A stretch of DNA of 64,000 nt, from positions 21,250-85,249 of the forward strand of contig NZ_QAOV01000011.1 in the NCBI RefSeq assembly GCF_003050925.1, read 5' to 3'. Within the stretch, counting starts at the first letter, position 1. Each line of letters begins with the position of its first letter. The DNA is from Pseudomonas sp. GV085 (GTDB lineage Bacteria > Pseudomonadota > Gammaproteobacteria > Pseudomonadales > Pseudomonadaceae). The position numbers were made by a program, and so were the translations under genes. This document shows, in pieces, positions 54,318 to 62,841 of the stretch. Under the pieces are notes generated by a model. That model did no database searches and was not told the origin of the DNA. It saw nothing but the letters and a program-made list of their open reading frames with translations.

Positions 54318-55268
54318 TCAGCGGTGGACTACGCCAGGCAGTACACAGAGCATTTCGTACAGCAGGTTGGCGGCCAGCAGTGAGGTGTTACCGGTGGTGT
54401 CGTAAGCGGGCGAGACTTCTACCAGATCGCAACCGACCAGGTCGAGGCCTTGGCAGCCACGAACGATCTCGATCGCCTGAATGGTCGTCAGACCACCGAT
54501 TTCCGGAGTGCCGGTGCCCGGTGCCCAGGCTGGGTCGATGCCGTCGATGTCAAAGCTGAGGTAGACAGGACCGCCGCCGACTTTCTCGCGGACTTCAGCC
54601 ATCAAGGGCTCCAGCGATTTGTGCCAGCACTCTTCGGCCTGAACCACACGGAAGCCCTGTTTGCGGCTCCAGTTGAAGTCGTCAGCGGTGTAGCCCTGGG
54701 CGCGCAGGCCAATCTGCACGACACGGTCCGGATCCAGAAGGCCTTCTTCAACAGCGCGACGGAAGGTGGTGCCGTGGGCGATTTTCTCGCCAAACATGTG
54801 ATCGTTCACGTCGGCGTGAGCGTCGATGTGCACCAGGCCGACCTTGCCGTGCTTCTTATGGATGGCACGCAGGATCGGCAGGGTGATGGTGTGGTCGCCG
54901 CCCAGGGTCAGGGGGATCACGTTGTGTTCGAGGATGTCGTCGTAGGCTTCTTCGATGATACGTACGGCGTCCAGCAGGTTGAAGGTGTTGATCGCCACAT
55001 CGCCGATGTCGGCAACCGACAGCGAGTCGAACGGCGCAGCACCGGTGGCCATGTTGTAAGGACGGATCATCACCGATTCGGTGCGGATATCGCGAGGCCC
55101 GAAGCGGGTGCCAGGGCGCAGAGAGGTGCCGATGTCCAGTGGCACACCTACGAAGGCAGCGTCCAGGCCGGCAGCGGTGTTCAAATGGGGGAGTCGCATC
55201 ATGGTGGCGATGCCGCCGAAGCGCGGCATTTCGTTGCCGCCCAGTGGCTGGTGAAGAATCTTGTCCAC
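54318..55268 (-). CDS. gbuA: Guanidinobutyrase (agmatinase/ureohydrolase family)
   Basis: The 316-residue manganese ureohydrolase has metal ligands H126 (GGDHT), D149, H151 and D153 (DAHAD), and D240 and D242 (DIDGIDPA). Sequence alone fits agmatinase or guanidinobutyrase; the neighbours (two permeases, NTF2-like protein, divergent LysR) match PA1418-PA1422, so 4-guanidinobutyrate hydrolysis to 4-aminobutyrate and urea is favoured. It starts with GTG and has GAGG 8 bases before it. Confidence 0.88.
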   Translation of the reverse strand: MDKILHQPLGGNEMPRFGGIATMMRLPHLNTAAGLDAAFVGVPLDIGTSLRPGTRFGPRDIRTESVMIRPYNMATGAAPFDSLSVADIGDVAINTFNLLDAVRIIEEAYDDILEHNVIPLTLGGDHTITLPILRAIHKKHGKVGLVHIDAHADVNDHMFGEKIAHGTTFRRAVEEGLLDPDRVVQIGLRAQGYTADDFNWSRKQGFRVVQAEECWHKSLEPLMAEVREKVGGGPVYLSFDIDGIDPAWAPGTGTPEIGGLTTIQAIEIVRGCQGLDLVGCDLVEVSPAYDTTGNTSLLAANLLYEMLCVLPGVVHR

Positions 55269-55391
55269 GGGTAGGACCTCATCGTCGTTGTTTTAATTAT
55301 TCAGGTAAGCCGTACACGGGAGTACGGGCGAACCTTGTGGCGCCGATTCTGCGAAATGTAGTGGCCGGGAAGAATCGCTATGGGCAAATAC

Positions 55392-55415
55392 TTAGTTCAG
55401 ATTTTTCTAAACTAA
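55392..55415. promoter_or_regulatory. Dyad, probable GbuR binding site
   Basis: TTAGTTCAGA and TCTAAACTAA form ten-base arms with nine pairs around TTTT, about 125 bases before gbuA. Size and form fit a LysR-type site. Confidence 0.55.
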
Positions 55416-55467
55416 TGTGCGCGAGGTCGATAGACTTCACTGCAACACGAAAGCTGCAGATAAACCT

Positions 55468-55572
55468 GTAGGAGCTGCCGCAGGCTGCGATCTTTTGATT
55501 TTCAGCGGTCTTCAGCGATCTCAGACCGCACAGAGTCAAGATCAAAAGATCGCAGCCTGCGGCAGCTCCTAC
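55468..55572. repeat. Inverted REP-like pair, GTAGGAGCTGCCG family
   Basis: Inverted copies of GTAGGAGCTGCCGCAGGCTG with GATCTTTTGAT tails and a 30-base centre, ending 51 bases before gbuR. Confidence 0.85.
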
Positions 55573-55623
55573 CTGGCTGTAGCCAGAGCCAGCTGAAATT
55601 CGAGCGGTGTTTGGAGAGCCCCA

Positions 55624-56517
55624 ATGGCCAACGCTTTACCTGACCTGAAACTATTGCGCATCTTCGTCAGCGTGGTGCGCCATCAGGGCTTCGCCAATGC
55701 CCAGCAGGCGCTCAATCTCTCGACGTCGGCCATCAGCACCTACATGAGCCAGCTCGAAGCGGCTCTTGGCCTGGTGCTGTGCCATCGTGGTCGTGGCGGT
55801 TTCAGCCTGACCAGCAAGGGCGAGCTGTTCCATCAGGAAACCCTGCGCCTGTTGGGCGAGCTCGAAGGCTTCGAGCAGTACGCTGCCGCCCTCAAGGGTG
55901 AGTTGCGCGGTACCTTGAATCTCGGGGTAATCGATTCCACTGTCAGCGACAAGGCCCTGCCGTTCGCCGAAGCCATCGGCGCCTACAGCCAGGAACACCC
56001 GGCCGTGCACTTGCACCTGTCGGTGATGAGCCCTTACGAATTGCAACTCGGCGTGCAGGACAACCGTCTCGACCTGGCCATCGGCGCATTTTCCACGCGC
56101 ATGAGCGGTCTGGTGTACATGCCGCTGTACCGTGAACAACACTGGTTGTATTGCAGCTCGCGGCATCCACTGTTCAACGAGCGGCGTATTCCCGAGCAAG
56201 TCATCACCCAGCAGCGCATGGTCGGCCGTGGCTACTGGAGCCAGGCTGAACTGGCGCGTCACGGCTTCAAACACAGCGCCGCGACCGTGGAAAGTATGGA
56301 AGCCCAGTTGATTCTGGTGCTGTCCGGCGCCTACATCGGTTACCTGCCGGAGCACTACGCCCAGGCCTGGGCCGACAAGGGGGACTTACGGGTGTTGCTG
56401 CCGGCGACCTTCGGTTATCAAGCGCCGTTCTCGATGATCGTGCGTCGGGGGCGTAGCCGCGAGCCGCTGATCCAGACGTTCCGCGACTTGCTTAAAGCCC
56501 AACTGAATCAGGCCTGA
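55624..56517 (+). CDS. gbuR: LysR-family regulator GbuR
   Basis: The 297-residue protein has a helix-turn-helix (FANAQQALNLSTSAISTYM at about 22-40) and a LysR effector domain. It diverges from gbuA as PA1422 does from PA1421, where GbuR activates guanidinobutyrase expression with 4-guanidinobutyrate. Its stop is 4 bases before the DTW protein gene, so it may be co-transcribed with that unrelated gene. Confidence 0.87.
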   Translation: MANALPDLKLLRIFVSVVRHQGFANAQQALNLSTSAISTYMSQLEAALGLVLCHRGRGGFSLTSKGELFHQETLRLLGELEGFEQYAAALKGELRGTLNLGVIDSTVSDKALPFAEAIGAYSQEHPAVHLHLSVMSPYELQLGVQDNRLDLAIGAFSTRMSGLVYMPLYREQHWLYCSSRHPLFNERRIPEQVITQQRMVGRGYWSQAELARHGFKHSAATVESMEAQLILVLSGAYIGYLPEHYAQAWADKGDLRVLLPATFGYQAPFSMIVRRGRSREPLIQTFRDLLKAQLNQA

Positions 56518-56521
56518 GAAG

Positions 56522-57115
56522 ATGTCCAGAATCCAGTGCCCGCGCTGCCTGCGCCCGCAAAGCCACTGCCTGTGCCCATTGATCCCAAGCCTCGACAGCC
56601 GCACCCGGGTGTTGCTGTTGCAGCATCCGAGCGAAGTGAGCCATGCGCTGAATACGGCGCGGCTGGCGGCGTTGGGCTTGAACAATGCCGAGTTGATCGT
56701 GGGGGAAGTGTTCGAGGACTTGCCGACGTTGTTGAGTCAGCCGGGGTATCGGGCGCGGTTGTTGTTTCCCGGTGACGATGCGCAGCCGATGCAAGCCTGT
56801 GCCGCGACAGACGAACCGCTGTTGCTGGTGGTCCCGGACGGCACCTGGCGCAAAGCGCGCAAGATGTTGCACCTCAACCCGTTGCTGGCGGCGTTGCCGA
56901 GGGTGACGCTGGCCGAAGGCGGAGTGTCCCGTTATCGGCTGCGCAAGGCGCCGGGGCCGGGAGCGTTATCGACGGTGGAGGCGATTGTGCAAGCGCTGGA
57001 AACCCTCGAGGCGCCGACTTCGTTTGCGCCGTTGTTGAAGCCGTTCGAGGCGTTGATCGAGGGGCAGATCGCGGCGATGGGGGAGGAGGTTTACCAGCGT
57101 AATCACGGTGGTTAA
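56522..57115 (+). CDS. tapT: DTW-domain tRNA-uridine aminocarboxypropyltransferase
   Basis: The 197-residue protein has the N-terminal zinc-like cysteines C6, C9, C16 and C18 and the DTW-type motif DGTW at 106-109, with LLLQHPSEVSHALNTARLA near 31-49. E. coli TapT (YfiP), of this family, makes acp3U47 in tRNAs using S-adenosylmethionine. The motif here is D-G-T-W, common in the family. It ends against a REP pair facing the type I secretion genes. Confidence 0.82.
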   Translation: MSRIQCPRCLRPQSHCLCPLIPSLDSRTRVLLLQHPSEVSHALNTARLAALGLNNAELIVGEVFEDLPTLLSQPGYRARLLFPGDDAQPMQACAATDEPLLLVVPDGTWRKARKMLHLNPLLAALPRVTLAEGGVSRYRLRKAPGPGALSTVEAIVQALETLEAPTSFAPLLKPFEALIEGQIAAMGEEVYQRNHGG

Positions 57116-57215
57116 AGATCAAAAGATCGCCCGAGCGCGAACCAAGCCTTCGGCAGCTCCTACAGGTAATACGCGATCCCCTGTAGGAGCTGCCGAAGGC
57201 TGCGATCATTTGATC
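57116..57215. repeat. Inverted REP-like pair with an insertion in the left arm
   Basis: The right copy is a regular GTAGGAGCTGCCGAAGGCTG element; the left copy is broken by about 14 extra bases (CCGAGCGCGAACCA) after GATCAAAAGATCG. It begins at the base after the tapT stop and runs to the base before the adaptor gene stop. Confidence 0.75.
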
Positions 57216-58571
57216 TTACCTTTCCCGCATCGCCTCGGTCCGCGCCTTCAACACCGGTTTAAGCAAGTAATCCAGCACCGTTTTCTCCCCGGTAATGATG
57301 TCCACCGTTGCCACCATCCCCGGGATGATCAGCAGCGGTTTCACATCCCCGCCCAGATGGTTTTTATCGGTACGCACCTGAATCAGATAGAAGCTGTTGC
57401 CCTTGTCGTCGGTGATGGTGTCGGCGCCGATCAATTCCAGCTTGGCGCTCAGGCCGCCGTAAATGGTGTAGTCATAGGCACTGAACTTGACCATGGCTTT
57501 CTGGCCCGGATGCAGGAATGCAACGTCCTGCGGGCGGACCTTGGCTTCGATCAGCAGGTTGTCTTCCAGCGGCACGATTTCCACCATGTCACTGCCGGGC
57601 TGGACCACGCCGCCGATGGTGTTGACCTTCAACACCTTGATGATGCCGTGAACCGGGGAGACCACGGTGGTACGGGTCACGCGGTCGTCGATGGCGATGC
57701 TCGATGCCGTGATTTTCGACAGGTCGGTGCGTTTCTCGTTCAGTTCTTTGGCAGCTTCCGAGCGGAAGGTCTGTTCCGACTCATCGATCTTGCTTTTGAT
57801 CTCGTTGATCGCCGATTCCGCCCGGGGAATCGCCAGGGTGGTGGCGTTCAACGAGCCACGTATTTCCACCGCGCTGCGCTTGAGGCGCAGGATTTCCACC
57901 GGTGACACCGCACCCGTGCCTACCAGCGGCGTGGACATGTTCATTTCCTGTTGCAGCAGCGCCAGGCTTGAACTGAATTGACCCTGCTTCGAGCGGAACT
58001 CCGCCAACTCCTGGGTTTTTTGCCGAAGTTGCTCGGTCAGGGTGCGCTGCTCGCTGGCCAGTCGGCGTTGCCGCTGCTCGTACAGCGAGCGCTCGTCTTC
58101 TGCCACTTGCGGAGCCTTGGCGATCACTTCTTCTGACAGCTTGAACGGCCGGCCTTCGGCTTCGGCCGAAAGCCGTTCGACCTGCGCGGTCAATGCATAG
58201 CGATCGGCTTCGCTTTCGCCCTTGTTCGACAGGTAGCGGGTGTCATCCAGGCGCAGCAAGGTGTCGCCCTTGTTCACCATTTGTCCTTCACGGACGAAAA
58301 TTTCAGTGACGATGCCGCCCTCCAGGTTCTGGATCACCTGGACTTTGCTCGACGGAATCGCCTTGCCTTCGCCCATGGTCACTTCCTGCAACACGGCGAA
58401 TCTGGCCCAGACCAGTGCGCTGATCACCAGCGCGGAGGCCAGCCACACGGTGATGCGCGACCAGCGCGGTGAGTCTTGCAACGAGGCGCCGACGGTTTCC
58501 GGCATGAACTCGGTTTCGGCACTTTTGTTGAAACTGTCAAAGTAGCCACGGGATCCTTGATCGGCAGACAT
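57216..58571 (-). CDS. HlyD-family adaptor of the adhesin type I secretion system (LapC/MapC-like)
   Basis: The 451-residue protein has one membrane helix (about 37-57, VWLASALVISALVWARFAVL), a barrel-sandwich lipoyl-like half (VIQNLEGGIVTEIFVREGQM), a long coiled-coil hairpin (about 130-300) and the C-terminal stretch VDIITGEKTVLDYLLKPV. It bridges the inner-membrane ABC protein and the TolC channel. It lies 9 bases after the ABC gene. No lapD or lapG follows, unlike the LapA locus. Confidence 0.86.
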   Translation of the reverse strand: MSADQGSRGYFDSFNKSAETEFMPETVGASLQDSPRWSRITVWLASALVISALVWARFAVLQEVTMGEGKAIPSSKVQVIQNLEGGIVTEIFVREGQMVNKGDTLLRLDDTRYLSNKGESEADRYALTAQVERLSAEAEGRPFKLSEEVIAKAPQVAEDERSLYEQRQRRLASEQRTLTEQLRQKTQELAEFRSKQGQFSSSLALLQQEMNMSTPLVGTGAVSPVEILRLKRSAVEIRGSLNATTLAIPRAESAINEIKSKIDESEQTFRSEAAKELNEKRTDLSKITASSIAIDDRVTRTTVVSPVHGIIKVLKVNTIGGVVQPGSDMVEIVPLEDNLLIEAKVRPQDVAFLHPGQKAMVKFSAYDYTIYGGLSAKLELIGADTITDDKGNSFYLIQVRTDKNHLGGDVKPLLIIPGMVATVDIITGEKTVLDYLLKPVLKARTEAMRER

Positions 58572-58580
58572 GGACGACTC

Positions 58581-60740
58581 CTAGACGGCCGCAGAGCCGA
58601 CACGGCCCTTGCGCAGTGCATCGATGACCGCTTCTTTCGGGCCGTCGGCGACGATCCGTCCGTTGTCCAGCACCACCAACCGGTCCACCAGGCTCAGCAT
58701 CGAGGTGCGGTGGGTCACCAGCAGGAGAGTTTTACCCTGGACCCAGCCGTGAAGTTTTTGCCGCAGGACGTCTTCGCTGCTGTTGTCCATGGCGCTGGTG
58801 GGCTCGTCGAGCAGCATGATGGGCGGGTCGAGCAACATGGACCGGGCCATCAATACGGCTTGGCGCTGGCCGCCGGACAGCAGTTGCCCACGTTCGCCCA
58901 CGGGCCGGTCGAAGCCTTGCGGGTGTTGCCGGGCCAGCTCGGTGACGCCGGTCATTTCCGCCACTTCGAGCATGCGTGAGTCGCTGATATAGCGCGCGCC
59001 GAGGGTCAGGTTGTCGCGCAGGCTGCCGGCCAGCAGCGGCAGGTCGTGGGCGACGTAACCGATTTGATGGCGCAGGTCGGCGACGTCCAGTTGTCGCAGG
59101 TCCAGGCCATCGAGCAGCAACTGGCCTTCATCCGGTTCATAGAAGCCCATCACCAGTCGCGCCAGGGTGCTTTTACCTGAGCCGCTGCGACCGATGATGC
59201 CGATACGCTCGCCGGGTTTCACACTGAAGCTGACATTGGCCAGGGCAGGAGAGCTCTGGCCGTTGTAGTGGAAGGTTACGCCGACAACATCCAGCGCGCC
59301 TTGCAGTTGGGTTCGTTCCAGAGGCCGTCGTTTGGCATCGCGTTCCTGGGGCAGGCCCATCAGCGCGTCGGTGCTTTTCATGGTCAGTTGCGCTTGCTGG
59401 TAGCGGGTGATCAGGCCGGCGATCTGCCCCAGCGGCGCCAGCACCCGACTGCCGAGCATGTAGCTGGCCACCAGGGCACCGACGCTGAGGTTGCCGGCGA
59501 TGATGCTGTAGACCCCGGCGACGATGGTCGCCATGCCGGACAGTTGCTGGATGAACAGCGTGCCATTGGTAGCCAGGGCCGAGAGGTTGCGCGCGTGGCT
59601 GTCGAGGCGGGTGAGGGCGCCGTGGGTGCTTTCCCATTTGTGCTGGCGTTCGCTTTCGGCGCTGCAGGCCTTGAGGGTTTCCAGGCCGCTGAGGGTTTCG
59701 ATCAACAGTGCCTGGCGTTCGGCGCCGAGGCTGAGGCTTTTCTGCACGGTATCGCGCAGGCGTACCTGGATCACCATGGCGAAAATGATTGTGATGGGAA
59801 ACGCCAGTATCGGGATCACCACCAGCCAGCCACCGAGCAGGCCGATCACCAGCAGCATCAGCAGGCAGAAGGGCAGGTCGATCAGGCTGGTGAGGGTCAC
59901 GGCGGTGAGAAACTCCCGCAGGCCCTGGAAGTCATGAATGCTTTGGGCGAAGCCACCGATGGTCGCCGGTCGCGCTTTCATCGCCATGCCGGTGATGCGC
60001 TCGAACAGGGTGGCCGACAGGATCACGTCGGTTTTCTTGCCGGCGGAATCCAGCAAGTGCGCGCGCACGACTCGCAGTACCAGCTCGAACGCGGTGCCGA
60101 TCAGCAGACCGATCGTCAGCACCCACAAGGTCGAAGTGGCCTGGTTCGGCACTACGCGGTCGTAGGTCTGCATCACGAACAGCGGCACCATCAATCCCAG
60201 CAGGTTGATCAGGAAGCTCGCCAGGATCGCATCGCTGTACAACCATTTCGACAGCTTCAGCGTATCGCGAAACCAGGCCTGCACCCGTGGCACCAACGGC
60301 GAGCGCAGGTCTTCGAGTTCGTGGCGTGGCCGGGCAAACAATGCCTGGCCACTGTAGTGTTCGGCCAGTTCCTCAAGGCTGAGCCATTGTTCGCCGCCGT
60401 CGGCTTCGCTGGGAAGGATCAGCACCTTGCCGTCCTCGCCATACCGGCGCAGGACCGCCGTGCGGCCGTTGTCGAGCAATAGCAGTACGGGCAGATTGAG
60501 CGGGGAGATGTCTTTGAGGTCACGGCGCAGCAAGCGCGCCTGTAAACCGGCCCGGGCCGCTGCACGGGGCAGCAGGTCCAGGCTCAGGCGTTGGTGTGCC
60601 ATGGGGAGCCCGGCACTCAGGCTGGCGCGACTGACCGTCGCGCCGTGGAGTTTGCAGAGGATCAGCAGACCGTCCAGAAGCGGGTCATCGAAGCTCAGGC
60701 GTGGATCGACACCGGTGTTGCCGGGTTCCATGCTGGTCAT
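58581..60740 (-). CDS. Type I secretion ABC transporter (LapB/MapB-like)
   Basis: The 719-residue protein, from ATG 60740 with GGGAG upstream, has an N-terminal C39-like domain (about 15-135) without the usual catalytic motif, six helices (about 165-435) and an ATPase with Walker A GRSGSGKST (517-525), LSGGQ (621-625) and Walker B IMLLDE (641-646). It matches LapB in length (about 718). It exports the adhesin encoded divergently. The C39-like part should bind, not cleave, the substrate. Confidence 0.9.
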   Translation of the reverse strand: MTSMEPGNTGVDPRLSFDDPLLDGLLILCKLHGATVSRASLSAGLPMAHQRLSLDLLPRAAARAGLQARLLRRDLKDISPLNLPVLLLLDNGRTAVLRRYGEDGKVLILPSEADGGEQWLSLEELAEHYSGQALFARPRHELEDLRSPLVPRVQAWFRDTLKLSKWLYSDAILASFLINLLGLMVPLFVMQTYDRVVPNQATSTLWVLTIGLLIGTAFELVLRVVRAHLLDSAGKKTDVILSATLFERITGMAMKARPATIGGFAQSIHDFQGLREFLTAVTLTSLIDLPFCLLMLLVIGLLGGWLVVIPILAFPITIIFAMVIQVRLRDTVQKSLSLGAERQALLIETLSGLETLKACSAESERQHKWESTHGALTRLDSHARNLSALATNGTLFIQQLSGMATIVAGVYSIIAGNLSVGALVASYMLGSRVLAPLGQIAGLITRYQQAQLTMKSTDALMGLPQERDAKRRPLERTQLQGALDVVGVTFHYNGQSSPALANVSFSVKPGERIGIIGRSGSGKSTLARLVMGFYEPDEGQLLLDGLDLRQLDVADLRHQIGYVAHDLPLLAGSLRDNLTLGARYISDSRMLEVAEMTGVTELARQHPQGFDRPVGERGQLLSGGQRQAVLMARSMLLDPPIMLLDEPTSAMDNSSEDVLRQKLHGWVQGKTLLLVTHRTSMLSLVDRLVVLDNGRIVADGPKEAVIDALRKGRVGSAAV

Positions 60741-60791
60741 TGAATGCTCCCGTTGCTCTGCGGCAATCGACAGGTATCTGCATATCTCACT

Positions 60792-60875
60792 GTAGGAGCT
60801 GCCGCAGGCTGCGATCTTTTGATCTTGACTGCTCAAAAGCAAAGTCAAAAGATCGCAGCCTGCGGCAGCTCCTAC
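60792..60875. repeat. Inverted REP-like pair, GTAGGAGCTGCCG family
   Basis: Inverted copies with core GTAGGAGCTGCCGCAGGCTG sit between the outer-membrane channel gene and the ABC gene, inside the presumed operon. Confidence 0.85.
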
Positions 60876-60888
60876 ACGGGTATTTCGG

Positions 60889-62253
60889 TTATTTCATTTC
60901 AGGCAGACGAGCTTCGTTTTTCACTTCGGTCTGGGCGATCGCGTCGGCGGGCAGTACGACCCGTTGTTTGCTCAACAACTGGCCCATGTTCGCCAGGACT
61001 CGGTACATCGAAAACTCTTCGGTGTAGCGCACTTCGGTGTAGCGACGGTTGGCATTGTAGAGTTCGTTTTCACTGTCCAGCAGGTCCAGCAGAGTCCGTT
61101 GACCGAGGCCGAATTGATCCTGGTAGGCGATGCGTACGCGTTTGCTGGTGTCGGCGTATTCACGGGCGGTCGGGGTTTGTTTCTTGGCATTGACCATGGC
61201 GTTCCAGGCCAGGTGAATGTTCTCGTTGAGCTGGCGCAGGGCATTGTTACGGATGTCCATGGCCTGGTTGATCTTGTGCGAGTCGGAGGCCAGGCGCGCC
61301 TTGTCACTGCCGCCGCGGAACAGGTTGTAGTTCATGATCACGCCGACCCGCCATTCATTGTCGTGGCCTTCGTCACCCTGCACGTTGTTGTTCGCGCCCA
61401 CGGCAGCCTCGGCGTCGAGGCGTGGGTAGAACGGCGACTTGGCGACTTCGTACTGGCTTTCGGCCGATTGCACGTCGGCTTGGGCGGATTTCAGGTAAGG
61501 GTTGTTTTCCACCATGCTCTGCTGGGCTTCGGGCAAGGAGGTGGGGACTTCGCCGCGAATCGACGGCGGGGTTTCGAGTTCATCGGGCATGCGCCCCACA
61601 ACGGCGTAGAAGTTCGACTCGGCGTCAGCCAGATCGACTTCGGCGGTGTCGAGGTTGTTTTCTGCCAGTGCCCGGCGAGCCGCGGACTGGTCGGCATCGG
61701 CGTTGCTGCCCACGCCGCGCTGGGTGCGCAGGCCGATCTGGTCGTTGACCCGCAAGTGCGCTTGCAGGTTGTTCTTGGCCAGTGTCACCAGTTCGCGGCG
61801 CTTGAGTACTTCGAGGTAAACCTCGGTGGTGCGCAGGGCCAGATCCTGAGCCGTCCCCTGAGCGTAATAGGCTCGCGAGTTGACCACATCCTGGGTGCGT
61901 CCGACCTCATTGGCGGTGTTGAACCCGTCAAAGAGCATTTGTCGCAGGCGCAATTCCGACTGGGTGTAGTTGAGGGTTTCGGTGTTGTGCCCGCTGGGGG
62001 TGAGCGCCCGGGTATTGGTGTTATCGCTATACGCGCGCCCGTAGGCAGCGTTCAAATCAACCGAAGGATAAAAGCCCCCTTTGGCGACCTTCACGTCCTC
62101 ATCAGCCGACAGACGGCTGTCCACCCGTGATGCCAGCTCCGGGTGGGTCGCGATGGTGCTCTGGATCGCTTCAGTCAGCGTCATGGCCTGAACCTGGGAC
62201 GAGCAGGCCATGGCCAAGAGAACCGCGCTGCAGAGGGGGGTTAATAGGCGCAT
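60889..62253 (-). CDS. TolC-family outer-membrane channel (LapE/MapE-like)
   Basis: The 454-residue protein starts at ATG 62253 (GGGAG 8 bases upstream) with a signal peptide ending near SQVQA. It shows the two TolC repeats: DVKVAKGGFYPSVDLNAAYG near 55 and the second with YNLFRGGSDKARLAS near 305, plus QRTLLDLLDSENELYNANR near 390. It is the exit duct for the adhesin and the first gene of the secretion run. Confidence 0.88.
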   Translation of the reverse strand: MRLLTPLCSAVLLAMACSSQVQAMTLTEAIQSTIATHPELASRVDSRLSADEDVKVAKGGFYPSVDLNAAYGRAYSDNTNTRALTPSGHNTETLNYTQSELRLRQMLFDGFNTANEVGRTQDVVNSRAYYAQGTAQDLALRTTEVYLEVLKRRELVTLAKNNLQAHLRVNDQIGLRTQRGVGSNADADQSAARRALAENNLDTAEVDLADAESNFYAVVGRMPDELETPPSIRGEVPTSLPEAQQSMVENNPYLKSAQADVQSAESQYEVAKSPFYPRLDAEAAVGANNNVQGDEGHDNEWRVGVIMNYNLFRGGSDKARLASDSHKINQAMDIRNNALRQLNENIHLAWNAMVNAKKQTPTAREYADTSKRVRIAYQDQFGLGQRTLLDLLDSENELYNANRRYTEVRYTEEFSMYRVLANMGQLLSKQRVVLPADAIAQTEVKNEARLPEMK

Positions 62254-62841
62254 GTTGCATCTCCCTGATTCCTGATGGTGCTTATCAGTCGCCAATTATT
62301 TGACGATATTTATAGTTAAGGTTGTTTCACATCTTTAACAAAAGAGCTAAGAACATTCTGGAGCGTAGCTAAGAAATTTTTTTCATAACCGCTATGCAAA
62401 AAAAAACTTATGCGCCCTGCAAAATCCAGCACATTGTTCAATGCGAAAGCCCTTGTTTTATGAGCTCTTGGGCGCTCTACGGGTTTTAAGGAAAGTTCCA
62501 ATCCACTTATCGACATAGAGCGGAGAAGTGCTGGAGGGGAGGGAGGCGAGCGATCTGGTGGCGACGGTTTTTTGTCACTTGGATGATTCAAGATCGTTAC
62601 GCATCGCTCACAGGCAACGTTGTTGCGCACAGGGATCCGATGCCGTTGATTGCAGAGGGTTTTCCCCAAAATCGTAAACAGCGCCGTGAGCGACTGGCTG
62701 GGCGAGATCGTTGCCGGGGCCTAGGCTTACTCACGTAAACCGGTACCTGGAACACGATTCGCCAGACAACCCGCTTGAGCCGTGAGCACGTTCTTCGCAC
62801 AAACAAGCTGCCGACAGCGGTTGGCAGCGGAGGAAGTGCAC
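62254..62841. promoter_or_regulatory. Divergent control region of the adhesin and its secretion genes
   Basis: The 588 bases contain no supported gene. The part at 62295-62460 is strongly AT-rich for this genome, with long T and A runs and an AT dyad at 62377-62404 (T-run, CATA, five bases, TATG, A-run). The rest is ordinary. AT-rich DNA like this is a usual target of MvaT/H-NS-like silencers and of FleQ at adhesin promoters; binding is inferred. Confidence 0.55.

Larger units (their letters stand above)
55269..55623. other. Divergent gbuA-gbuR control region
   Basis: The 355 bases hold no gene. They contain a large dyad (55392-55415), an AT-rich stretch around it, and a REP-like pair close to gbuR. 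Confidence 0.7.

Noticed and set aside
54318..55268. Agmatinase (speB) as the name of the ureohydrolase
   Set aside because: The metal motifs cannot separate agmatinase from guanidinobutyrase, but the neighbours match the gbu locus, which I take as the better guide.
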